Assembly: GCA_002352125.1 (NCBI GenBank)
Contig: DEHU01000232.1
Location: forward strand, 22,082-39,919
Direction: 5' to 3'
DNA length: 17,838 bases
Origin: Competibacteraceae bacterium UBA2792
GTDB lineage: Bacteria; Pseudomonadota; Gammaproteobacteria; Competibacterales; Competibacteraceae
In this document: in pieces, positions 6,985 to 17,242 of the stretch
Numbering within the stretch: position 1 is the first letter of the stretch
How the letters are laid out: each line of letters opens with the position of its first letter
Notes under the pieces: generated by a model
Told to the model about the DNA's origin: nothing
The model's input: the letters and a program-made list of their open reading frames with translations, nothing else
Databases searched by the model: none
Program-made: the position numbers and the translations under genes

Positions 6985-9900
6985 ATGGCGCTCCGGCAAG
7001 AGAGCGCGGTCCGAGAAAGACCGCTCCCGATGGCCGATACCGGCTCCGCGTCGACCAAGCCGCGCTTGTCCACCCAGATCGCGCTGGCGGCGACAACCCT
7101 AACGCTCAGCGTCGCCCTGACGATCGGCAGTCTATCTTATACCATCACTCGCCGGCAGTTAGTCGATAATCAAGATATCGCCTTAGAGACGCAGGCCAAG
7201 CTCTACGCACAGCAACTCAACAACAACTTACACTCCATTGCGGCCACCCTGGAAACGCTGGCGAGAAACGCGCTGATCCTGAACTCGCTGATGGACAGCC
7301 TGACGCGCCAAACCGCGCTGGCGCCATTTCTCAAGGATTTTTCCCGCATCAACGACGTACCCGTGACCCTGCTGCTGACGGATTTCGAAGGCCAGCCCGT
7401 TGCCGGGAACAGCCGCTTGACCCTCGAAACATCCGCTTGGCGCGAGGCGCTGAAGACCGGCAAACCTCGTGCGATGATCGAGTCGGACGCTACGGGCGAT
7501 TACCTGTTCGTAACCGAACCGATCTTTTATTCTCGCACGCTGTCGCCGGAAGGAGTCTTGCTCTGCAAGGTCGCGCTCGCCCACCTACAGTCTTCTCTAC
7601 CGAATCAGGGCGAGGGGCACGCCGTTGCCCTGCAGCTTGTCTATCCGAAACAGGGCGTGGTCGCGTCGCCGGCCGAAGCGTTGTCCAGCGCCTTTCGAGA
7701 TCCGAGCCGCCTGGCGCATACCGAAATGCTATCCCTGCCGGACGAGATGCGACCGTTGTGGATTGCTGTCGAAGTATCGACGGATCGAAACGTGTTGATC
7801 GCGTCCCTGAATCAGTTGCTTCTGCTCTATGCCGCCGTCGGAATCGGCATGATGGTGATGGCGTTCCTCCTCGCCCGGACCAGCGCTTATTACCTGACCA
7901 ACCCCCTGCGCAAACTGGAAGCCGTCGCCCGGTCGATCATCGAGAGCGGCTCCTTGGAACACCGTTTCGCTTTCCACGGCGCGTCTGAGGTCGAGCAGCT
8001 CAGCCGGGTTTTCAACCGGATGCTGGAGCAACTGAGTAATGCTCAACAGCAGATACGCCAACAGGCCGAGGCCGAAATCGAGCGCAATCTGGCGCTGGCT
8101 GCAGCTAATGCGACGCTCGAACAGGAGATCGACGAGCGCCAGCAGGCGGAGGTGGCATTAAAAGCGAGCGAGGAGAAGTACCGGCTACTGGTCGATTATC
8201 AAACCGACCTGGTCGTCAAAGTCGATCCCCAAAACCGTCTCTTGTTCGTCAGCCCGTCTTATTGCCAAGTCTTCGGCAAAGCCGAAAATGAACTGCTGGG
8301 CCAGACTTTCATGCCGCTAGTGCACGAAGAAGATCGGGAATCGACGGCCAAAGCCATGGAAGATTTATTCCGGCCGCCCTACCGGGATTATCACGAGCAA
8401 CGCGCCCTGACCATAGCGGGCTGGCGCTGGTTCGGGTGGGCCGACCAAGCGGTGCTGAACGAACGCAACCAAGTCGTGGCCATCATCGGCGTGGGGCGGG
8501 ACATCACCGAGCGCAAACAAACGGAAGCGGAACTGGCGAAAACCGTCGAGGAACTGCGGATCGCCGAGCAGCGGCAGCGGGAATTGCTGGTGATGACCCG
8601 GCGCGAGCAGGGTCGACTACGAGCCTTGCTGGCGGCCATGAGCGTCGGAATTTTGTTCGAAGACAACCGGCAATGCGTGGAGTACCTCAATCCGGCCTTT
8701 CTGAAAATGTGGGCCATCGACGAAACCCTGGACCTAGTCGGGCATCCGATGCGGGAGATTCTGGAGCACTCTACCCACCGCTTCGCGCGACCGGATCACG
8801 CTTCGCGGTACGTGCTTCAAGTGCTCGATACCCACGAAATCAGCGAGCGATTCGAGATCGATCTCTACGACGGGCGCATTCTCACCCAGATGTCGTACCC
8901 GGTCATGGACAACGAAGACCGTCTGTTGGGGCGGCTGTGGCTTTACGAGGATATCACCCACGAACGCCAGACCGCCCAGCAACTGCTGTACCTGGCCGAA
9001 CGCGACCCATTGACCGGCTTGTGTAACCGGCATAGCTTTCAAAAGCACCTAGAACAGAAGATCGCCGCAGCGCAACGTATCAGCGATCACTTTGCGGTAA
9101 TCTACTTCGATCTAGACGAATTCAAGGCCATCAACGACACCTTCGGCCACCGGGCCGGCGATATGGTTTTGGTGCGCACGGCCGGCGAGATCACCACCCA
9201 AGTGCGCGCCACGGAAATCTTCGCGCGACTCGGCGGCGACGAGTTCGCTATCCTCAGCACCCTCGGAACCGACTACCAACCCGACGCGCTGCCGGCCCGC
9301 ATCGTCGAAACCATTTCCGCGATACCGTTCCGCTTCCGCGGGACGAACCTGCGCTTGACGGCCAGCGTGGGAATCGCCCTCTTTCCCGAACACGGCGAGA
9401 GCGTGGAGGACTTGGTGGCCCACGCCGACACGGCGATGTACCAAGCGAAAAATCAGGGTAAAAACACCTGGGCGCTATACGATCCCAGCCGCGATTCGAC
9501 CGAGGCGATAGTGCGGCGCCTGAACTGGAACAGCCGAATCGCTCAGGCGCTGGAATGCGAGCAATTCGAGCTGTATTTCCAGGGCGTATATCGCACGGAA
9601 GACCGCGCGCTCAGCCATCTGGAAGTGCTGGTCCGGATGCGCAATCCGGACGATCCCGAACACCCGATCCTGCCCGGCCAATTTATCCACTTGGCCGAAA
9701 AGAGCGGGCAGGTGCTCGATATCGACCGCTGGATGCTAAAGCAAAGCATCGCCCTGTTGGGCTCACACGCCAACCTACCGCCGCTCGCCGTCAACCTGTC
9801 GGGCCGTACTTTCGATGATCCGGCCTTGCCTCAATTTATCCGGCGATTGCTGGCGGAATACGTTGTAGATCCCCGACGGCTGTTAGTCGAGCTGACCGAA

Positions 9901-10263
9901 ACCGCCGCCGTGTCAGACGTTCAGGATGCGCAGCGGTTTATCGAAGCTATGCAGCAACTCGGGTGCGGCGTGTGCCTGGACGATTTTGGCAGCGGGTTCT
10001 CCACCTTTGCGTACCTGAAATACCTGAACGTCAAGGTTCTGAAAATCGACGGCCTGTTCGTCCGCGACTTACCCAACAACTACGACAACCAGGTGTTTAT
10101 CCGAGCCATGGTGGAAGTAGCGCGCGGCCTGCACAAGACCACCGTAGCGGAGTTCGTCGAGGACGCCGCCACGCTCGACATGTTGCAGGACTTGGGCGTG
10201 GATCTCGCTCAGGGTTATTATCTCGACCGGCCTAGCGCCGAACACCCCGCCTTGGCCACCTAG
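6985..10263 (+). CDS. Membrane sensor with Cache-like region, HAMP, PAS-PAS, GGDEF and EAL (cyclic di-GMP turnover)
   Basis: A 1092-residue inner-membrane protein. Its parts in order are TM1 (about 31-52), a periplasmic Cache-like region (about 53-270), TM2 (about 271-297), HAMP (298-352), a coiled coil (to about 392), PAS1 (393-512), a linker coil, PAS2 (546-660), GGDEF (667-832) and EAL (846-1080). The GGDEF motif is intact at 750-754. The inhibitory RxxD site is RATE (741-744), with E in place of D. In the EAL domain the signature reads EVL (E880), but the other catalytic residues are present: N937, E969 or E972 in VELTE, D999-D1000 in DDFGSG, K1020, E1056 and Q1076. Both synthase and phosphodiesterase activity are therefore plausible. 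GGGAGG at 6972-6977, 7 nt upstream, is a strong ribosome site lying inside the end of the binding-protein gene, so the two genes are co-translated from one mRNA. Confidence 0.93.
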   Translation: MALRQESAVRERPLPMADTGSASTKPRLSTQIALAATTLTLSVALTIGSLSYTITRRQLVDNQDIALETQAKLYAQQLNNNLHSIAATLETLARNALILNSLMDSLTRQTALAPFLKDFSRINDVPVTLLLTDFEGQPVAGNSRLTLETSAWREALKTGKPRAMIESDATGDYLFVTEPIFYSRTLSPEGVLLCKVALAHLQSSLPNQGEGHAVALQLVYPKQGVVASPAEALSSAFRDPSRLAHTEMLSLPDEMRPLWIAVEVSTDRNVLIASLNQLLLLYAAVGIGMMVMAFLLARTSAYYLTNPLRKLEAVARSIIESGSLEHRFAFHGASEVEQLSRVFNRMLEQLSNAQQQIRQQAEAEIERNLALAAANATLEQEIDERQQAEVALKASEEKYRLLVDYQTDLVVKVDPQNRLLFVSPSYCQVFGKAENELLGQTFMPLVHEEDRESTAKAMEDLFRPPYRDYHEQRALTIAGWRWFGWADQAVLNERNQVVAIIGVGRDITERKQTEAELAKTVEELRIAEQRQRELLVMTRREQGRLRALLAAMSVGILFEDNRQCVEYLNPAFLKMWAIDETLDLVGHPMREILEHSTHRFARPDHASRYVLQVLDTHEISERFEIDLYDGRILTQMSYPVMDNEDRLLGRLWLYEDITHERQTAQQLLYLAERDPLTGLCNRHSFQKHLEQKIAAAQRISDHFAVIYFDLDEFKAINDTFGHRAGDMVLVRTAGEITTQVRATEIFARLGGDEFAILSTLGTDYQPDALPARIVETISAIPFRFRGTNLRLTASVGIALFPEHGESVEDLVAHADTAMYQAKNQGKNTWALYDPSRDSTEAIVRRLNWNSRIAQALECEQFELYFQGVYRTEDRALSHLEVLVRMRNPDDPEHPILPGQFIHLAEKSGQVLDIDRWMLKQSIALLGSHANLPPLAVNLSGRTFDDPALPQFIRRLLAEYVVDPRRLLVELTETAAVSDVQDAQRFIEAMQQLGCGVCLDDFGSGFSTFAYLKYLNVKVLKIDGLFVRDLPNNYDNQVFIRAMVEVARGLHKTTVAEFVEDAATLDMLQDLGVDLAQGYYLDRPSAEHPALAT

Positions 10264-10488
10264 CGGACCAGCCAGATCGACAGGCCACCGCCCGCGTCCC
10301 CTGACGCAACACCGTCGTTAAGCCAGTTTTTCATGGCCTCGCGATTTTCGTCCTCATTAATTTTTGTGCAAACGCAGCATCGCCGCGCGAGTTTTGATAA
10401 GGTTATTATTCCCGTTCACAGCGCAGGCCGCCGCGCAGCAGAATTTGCACGGCTGGCGCTTCCTCAACAGCATGGGGCCGAACACGGC

Positions 10489-10950
10489 ATGACCCACCAA
10501 ACCATCGAACTGAAAATCCTCGACCCTCGCTTGGGTCAGGACATCCCCCTGCCCGACTACGCCACCACCGGCTCAGCGGGTCTGGATTTGCGCGCTTGTC
10601 TGGCGGAACCGCTCACGGTGCAGCCGGGCGAGACGTATTTGATTCCCACTGGGCTGGCCATCCACATCAGCGATCCCCAATTAGCCGCGATGGTGCTGCC
10701 GCGCTCCGGCCTCGGCCATAAGCACGGCATCGTGCTGGGCAATCTGGTCGGGTTGATCGACAGCGACTATCAGGGCGAACTGCTGGTGTCGTGCTGGAAC
10801 CGGGGCCAGACGCCGTTCACCATCGCCGTCGGCGAGCGCATCGCGCAAATGGTGATCGTGCCAGTCGTGCGGGCCCAGTTCGCCGTCGTCCCCGAATTCA
10901 CGCCCAGCGAGCGCGGCGCGGGCGGCTTCGGCCATTCCGGACGGCATTGA
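10489..10950 (+). CDS. dut: Deoxyuridine 5'-triphosphate nucleotidohydrolase (dUTPase)
   Basis: A 153-residue trimeric dUTPase that converts dUTP to dUMP and pyrophosphate, keeping uracil out of DNA and feeding dTMP synthesis. All five family motifs are visible: motif 1 [12 protein letters not shown], motif 2 [10 protein letters not shown], motif 3 [11 protein letters not shown], motif 4 GERIAQMVI, and motif 5 [11 protein letters not shown] at the C-terminus. The ATG at 10489 gives the normal length and N-terminus ([11 protein letters not shown]). The open frame extends back to 10333, but those residues are not family-like. The ribosome site is weak. The 225-nt gap before it, after the sensor gene, contains AT-rich patches but no promoter I would trust. 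The gene is followed 7 nt later by algC. Confidence 0.96.
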   Translation: MTHQTIELKILDPRLGQDIPLPDYATTGSAGLDLRACLAEPLTVQPGETYLIPTGLAIHISDPQLAAMVLPRSGLGHKHGIVLGNLVGLIDSDYQGELLVSCWNRGQTPFTIAVGERIAQMVIVPVVRAQFAVVPEFTPSERGAGGFGHSGRH

Positions 10951-10957
10951 ATCCGGC

Positions 10958-13269
<2,312 letters not shown>

Positions 13270-13293
13270 ACGGTCGCCGAACTCCCTCGCAAC

Positions 13294-13322
13294 GGCCGGT
13301 CCGATACCCGCTCGGACCGGCC
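13294..13322. terminator. Perfect 11-bp hairpin after argB
   Basis: The arms GGCCGGTCCGA (13294-13304) and TCGGACCGGCC (13312-13322) are perfectly complementary with a 7-nt loop. The hairpin starts 24 nt after the argB stop, so it most likely ends or protects the dut-algC-argB transcript. There is no immediate T-run (only TTTT some 10 nt on). It may therefore work with Rho or as an mRNA stabiliser. It could also serve the convergent small gene on the minus strand. Confidence 0.5.
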
Positions 13323-13452
13323 TGCGCCACCAGATTTTCGCCTGTGCGGCACCGGGGAGAGTCACCTCGCCGATCCGCCGGAGCGTGGCATTATCGAGCG
13401 TAACCGGCGCGGCGCGGGCGTTCTTGCTGATCCTCGACTGCCGAATGTCGAT

Positions 13453-13734
13453 TTACGTCCGCAATCCAATGATCCACGCTACGGAAATTGCCACGAGCAC
13501 CGCCGTCACGACCAACGCGATTCGATAGAGCCGACCGAACTGAGCCTGCATCTTGACGGACCGCGCTTGTTCCTCCACGGCTTTGCTCTGGGTTTCCACC
13601 GCCCGCTTCTGCAACTCCAATGCTTCCCGCTGCATGGACAAAGACTCGCCGGCCATTCGTCTATACTCGCCCTCAAGCGCCCGTTGCGAATCGCGTATTT
13701 CGGTCAGCAACTTCTTGATATCGTCGGTTTCCAT
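13453..13734 (-). CDS. Small coiled-coil protein with C-terminal membrane helix
   Basis: A 93-residue protein of unknown function. Residues about 3-66 are strongly helical and charged, with a heptad-like pattern and repeating QREALELQKRAVETQSKAV-type units, predicting a coiled coil. Residues about 70-90 (YRIALVVTAVLVAISVAWII) form one membrane helix, leaving a very short tail. This is a tail-anchored topology, with the coiled coil probably in the cytoplasm. The ATG is at 13734-13732, with a weak GTGAG upstream. Its start is only 17 bp from the start of the divergent DUF3142 gene, so its promoter must lie within that gene's 5' coding part. The coding call rests on composition and a coherent fold. 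Confidence 0.65.
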   Translation of the reverse strand: METDDIKKLLTEIRDSQRALEGEYRRMAGESLSMQREALELQKRAVETQSKAVEEQARSVKMQAQFGRLYRIALVVTAVLVAISVAWIIGLRT

Positions 13735-13751
13735 TTGGACTCACTTCGTGT

Positions 13752-15041
13752 ATGGCGCACAACTCAACGCGACACATTCCCGCCGCTGCTCTGGTGATCG
13801 CCCTGTCAGTTTGCCTCTGGATGCCTTGGAACACCTCTCTCCCGTCCTCACTTCCCCACAGCGCCTACATCTGGCAGCGGGAATGGACCAACGGATTGCG
13901 GGAAGCGATTCGGCGGAATCAATCCTTCGTGACCGAATGGGTGGTGTTGGCGGCGGAAGTTGAATTCCGCCCCGACGCCGCGCCGCGCGTGGCGCGAGTT
14001 GCGCCAGATTACGCCAGTTTGCGGGAATCGCAACGGCCCATCGGCGTTGCGATCCGGGTTGCGCCCTGGTCCGGTCCCCTCGACGGTCATCGCCCGGAAG
14101 CCAAATTCCTCGTTCAACTCGCCCGCGATATTCTCAGCGATGCCCGGCAACACGGCATCGAACCCTCGCAACTGCAACTGGACTTCGACGCCGCGACCCG
14201 CCAACTGGACGACTACCGCCGCTGGCTGAACGCCTTGCGCGAAGCCATCGCGCCCACGCCGCTCGTCTTCACCGCCCTGCCGACCTGGCTGGACAGTCTC
14301 GCTTTTGCCCGGCTCGTCCAATCCGCCGATAGTTACGTGCTGCAAGTCCACTCTTGGGAGGCACCCCGTGCGCCCAATCAGCCCTTCACCCTCTGCGATC
14401 CCGAGCGGGCCAAACGCGCTATCGCCAAAGCGGCGAGGCTCGACCGGCCATTCTGGGTCGCTTTGCCCACTTACGGCTATCGCGCCTGGTTCGATGCCCG
14501 AAATCGACTGCTCGGCCTGTCTGCCGAAGGATTGGATTTGATGGCATCCGACGCCGTTAGCGCGCGCGAAGTTCGTGCCGATCCGGTCATCATGGCTAGC
14601 CTGGTACGCTGGTTGCGAACCCATCGCCCCGAACGGTTGCGCGGCGTCGTCTGGTATCGCTTGCCCTTACCGGAAGACCGGCTAAGCTGGAACGAACGAA
14701 CGTGGCAAACCGTGATGCGGGGCCAAACGCCAACGGCGAAAACCGAGTGGGTCCTGAAAAAAACCGCCGATGGTCTGATCGAAATCGCCCTCCAAGCGAC
14801 GGGTAACGCCGACAGCGCACTCGATACTTCGCTCACGCTCGACTGGCGGCAGGCGCGGCTGCTCGCCGCCGATGGCCTGGCCAATTTTGCGCTGGAACGC
14901 ACGGCACCGGCATCGGCGCGCCTTCGGCCACCCGACTCGCCACCGCGTTTGGCGCCTGGCCAACGCCTCGCGATCGGCTGGCTCCGCTTTAACCAACCGC
15001 CGGAGATTTCGGTCCATGTGGAAACCGCATCGCCTCGCTAG
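13752..15041 (+). CDS. DUF3142 domain protein, exported
   Basis: A 429-residue protein. The N-terminus (AAALVIALSVCLWM, residues about 11-24) is a signal peptide or anchor. The cysteine in it is preceded by valine and is not a good lipobox. The following part matches the DUF3142 pattern: an AYIWQREW segment (38-45), LQLDFD (141-146) followed by TRQLDDYRRWLNALR, FTALPTWL, YVLQVHSWE (195-203), FWVALPTYGY, and RGVVWYRLP. The acidic strand ends and alternating strand/helix pattern suggest a TIM-barrel, glycosidase-like fold, but the activity is unknown. A C-terminal strand-rich tail (about 330-425) may be a small beta domain. Its last 26 nt overlap the next gene, implying translational coupling. 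The ATG at 13752 is the only reasonable start upstream of the signal peptide. Confidence 0.8.
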   Translation: MAHNSTRHIPAAALVIALSVCLWMPWNTSLPSSLPHSAYIWQREWTNGLREAIRRNQSFVTEWVVLAAEVEFRPDAAPRVARVAPDYASLRESQRPIGVAIRVAPWSGPLDGHRPEAKFLVQLARDILSDARQHGIEPSQLQLDFDAATRQLDDYRRWLNALREAIAPTPLVFTALPTWLDSLAFARLVQSADSYVLQVHSWEAPRAPNQPFTLCDPERAKRAIAKAARLDRPFWVALPTYGYRAWFDARNRLLGLSAEGLDLMASDAVSAREVRADPVIMASLVRWLRTHRPERLRGVVWYRLPLPEDRLSWNERTWQTVMRGQTPTAKTEWVLKKTADGLIEIALQATGNADSALDTSLTLDWRQARLLAADGLANFALERTAPASARLRPPDSPPRLAPGQRLAIGWLRFNQPPEISVHVETASPR

Positions 15042-17148
15042 TGCCCTACTCGGCGTTTTGACGCTTGCCGCGCTCCCGCAATCCGCCGATGCCTGCGGCC
15101 CGTTCCTGCCCAGCCGCATCCTGATTGAAAACGACGACGCCTTTCTGGAATTGCCCTACTCCACTTTCGCCTACGAGGCGAAACGCGTACCGGTTCCCTA
15201 CCCACCGCCGTTTCGCGCTGTCGCACCGACGGTAGAAGAAAACGACACGCTGGGAATTGCCCAAGCCAAACAGACCGAAAAAGTCGATCTCGACGAGCTG
15301 AGCAAAGCGCTGGAAACGACGCAACCCGACCCGGCGCAGCGACAAAAAATGCTGGCCGATTACACGGCGGTGCGCCAAGCGCTGACCACGCACGCCCAAG
15401 CCGTCGCCACCTGGAAAGAAAGCCTTTGGAGCGGTTATTCGGACAACCCGGCGGAACCCGCCCCCGTCCCTGCGCTCGCGGTTCCCGATGGACTGCCAGG
15501 CGAATTCGCCGATTATCTGCGCGGCGCCATCGCTTATCGACAAAAGCAACCGGAAGCGGCCCGGCAAGCGTGGCAAGCGTTGTTGCAGCGGCCTGCCGAG
15601 CAACGCCGTCAACGCTCCACTTGGGCCGCTTACATGTTGGGACGCAGCTATCGTGACGAGAACCCGGCCGAAGCCTTGCGCTGGTTTCAGCAAACGCGGG
15701 ATTTAGCGAAGGAAGGCTACGCCGATAGCCTCGGCCTCGCCGCCGCCAGCCTAGGCTGGGAAGCGCAAATGGCCCTGAAACAGGGCCGCTACGCACCGGC
15801 CCTAGAAGGGTTCCGGATACAACTGGAAGCCGACGACCCGGCCGCGCCAATTTCCCTGTTGTTGGCCGCTCGCCACGCCGTCGCCGACGCTAAGCCAGAT
15901 GCGCGCGCCGAATGCGCTAAAAATCCCACTGCCCGCCGGTTGGTAACCGGCTACCTCCTATCCGCCAGCTTACTCAAGGAAACTCCGGGGACCGTCACCG
16001 CCTGGCTGGACGATCTCAAGGCGGTGGATGCGCCGGTCGAAGAGGCTGACCGACTCGCCTGGGCTGCCTATCAGGCCGGCAATTTCGATCTGGCCAAGAA
16101 CTGGCTGGCGAAAGCGCCTCAGCAAGCGTCCATCGCCCAATGGCTACGGGCCAAGCTGCTGCTGCGCGATGGGAAAGTCGCCGAAGCCCTACCGATGATC
16201 GCCGAAGTAGCGGCCCAGTTTCCGCGCGATGCGGACTTTCGGATCGCCCGGGACACCATCGACGATGGCGAACTCTTCGATGCCAAGCGCGCTTATGCCG
16301 AAATCGGCAGCCTTCGATTGGCGCGTGGCGAGTACGTCGCGGCACTCGATGCGCTGCTGCAAGGATTGGGTAGCGCAGCCGATCAACCGCGCGAAGCTGA
16401 ATACGTGGACGATGACCGGCATTGGCCCGACGCCGCTTACATCGCCGAGCAAGTGCTGACCTTGGCGGAACTCAAGGAATTCGTGGATCGACGCTGGCCT
16501 ACCGCCAAGCCGCCAACCGAAGGGAAAACACCCGACGGCGCGGACACCCGCATGCGCTACCTGCTGGCGCGACGGCTGGCGCGACAAGGCATGTTGGACG
16601 CCGCCGCGCCCTACTATCCCGCCGAACAGCAGGAAAACCTCCGTCGCTACGCCGCCGCTCTGCGGCACGGCAATAACGCCAAAACTACCGGCCCGCAACG
16701 CGCCGAACAGCTCTGGATCGCCGCCCAACTGGCTCGCGAGGACGGCATAGCGCTACTCAGCACGGAAACCGATCCCGACTGGGCCAGCGAGGACGGCAAT
16801 TACAATCTCGGCACCACCACCTCCGACCGCCCCCAAAAGGGCGTCAATCGTGCCGCACCCGACGAACTCGAACGCGCCACCGGCAATCAACCCAGTCCGA
16901 ATCGGCGGTTCCACTACCGTTATCGCGCCGCCGATCTGGCCTGGGATGCCGCCAAACTCATGCCCGACCAGTCCGATCAAACCGCCTTGGTCCTCGTCAC
17001 CGCCGGTAACTGGATCAAGGCTCTCGACCCTAAAGGCGCGGAGCGTTTCTACAAGGCATTGGTGAACCGCTGCGGGAAAACCGCGCTGGGCAAACAGGCT
17101 AGCGCCAAACGGTGGCTACCGGACATTCCCTCGCCGGCGCCCAAGTAG
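15016..17148 (+). CDS. Exported helical-repeat (TPR-like) protein with N-terminal CGPF motif
   Basis: A 710-residue protein of unknown function. The start ATG at 15016 gives a clean Sec signal peptide (LASALLGVLTLAALPQSADA) cut just before or near CGPF (C27). GGAG lies at 15002-15005. The open frame continues back to 14872, but that lacks a signal peptide and lies inside the DUF3142 gene. After an acidic, proline-rich first part (30-150), the middle contains repeated helix pairs of TPR/Sel1 style, for example AIAYRQKQPEAARQAWQALL, AAYMLGRSYRDENPAEALRW, MALKQGRYAPALEGF, AAYQAGNFDLAKNWLAKA, KLLLRDGKVAEALPMI and LRLARGEYVAALDALL. The C-terminal part ends with another such pair. The 26-nt overlap with the DUF3142 gene suggests that the two exported proteins work together in the periplasm. 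The residue before the cysteine and D at -2 argue against a lipoprotein. Confidence 0.75.
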   Translation: MWKPHRLASALLGVLTLAALPQSADACGPFLPSRILIENDDAFLELPYSTFAYEAKRVPVPYPPPFRAVAPTVEENDTLGIAQAKQTEKVDLDELSKALETTQPDPAQRQKMLADYTAVRQALTTHAQAVATWKESLWSGYSDNPAEPAPVPALAVPDGLPGEFADYLRGAIAYRQKQPEAARQAWQALLQRPAEQRRQRSTWAAYMLGRSYRDENPAEALRWFQQTRDLAKEGYADSLGLAAASLGWEAQMALKQGRYAPALEGFRIQLEADDPAAPISLLLAARHAVADAKPDARAECAKNPTARRLVTGYLLSASLLKETPGTVTAWLDDLKAVDAPVEEADRLAWAAYQAGNFDLAKNWLAKAPQQASIAQWLRAKLLLRDGKVAEALPMIAEVAAQFPRDADFRIARDTIDDGELFDAKRAYAEIGSLRLARGEYVAALDALLQGLGSAADQPREAEYVDDDRHWPDAAYIAEQVLTLAELKEFVDRRWPTAKPPTEGKTPDGADTRMRYLLARRLARQGMLDAAAPYYPAEQQENLRRYAAALRHGNNAKTTGPQRAEQLWIAAQLAREDGIALLSTETDPDWASEDGNYNLGTTTSDRPQKGVNRAAPDELERATGNQPSPNRRFHYRYRAADLAWDAAKLMPDQSDQTALVLVTAGNWIKALDPKGAERFYKALVNRCGKTALGKQASAKRWLPDIPSPAPK

Positions 17149-17242
17149 CTTTCCGTCAACCAAGCTTTTCGGATGTACCTCGACGCTCTGCGACGATTTG
17201 GCTACACTTGCTTGAAACCCTAATAAAACAGTGGAAACCGCC
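17149..17242. promoter_or_regulatory. Upstream region of the ParA-family gene, weak promoter
   Basis: TTGGCT (17198-17203) and TAATAA (17221-17226) with a 17-bp spacer form a weak sigma70-like promoter ahead of the ATPase gene. No terminator is visible after the preceding helical-repeat gene. Confidence 0.25.

Noticed and set aside
10333..10488. N-terminal extension of dUTPase from the earlier in-frame start
   Set aside because: The added 52 residues do not resemble dUTPase and the protein has its normal length from 10489.
10264..10488. sigma70 promoter for dut
   Set aside because: AT-rich patches exist (TTGATA at about 10394, TTATTATT after it), but no pair of elements has proper spacing.
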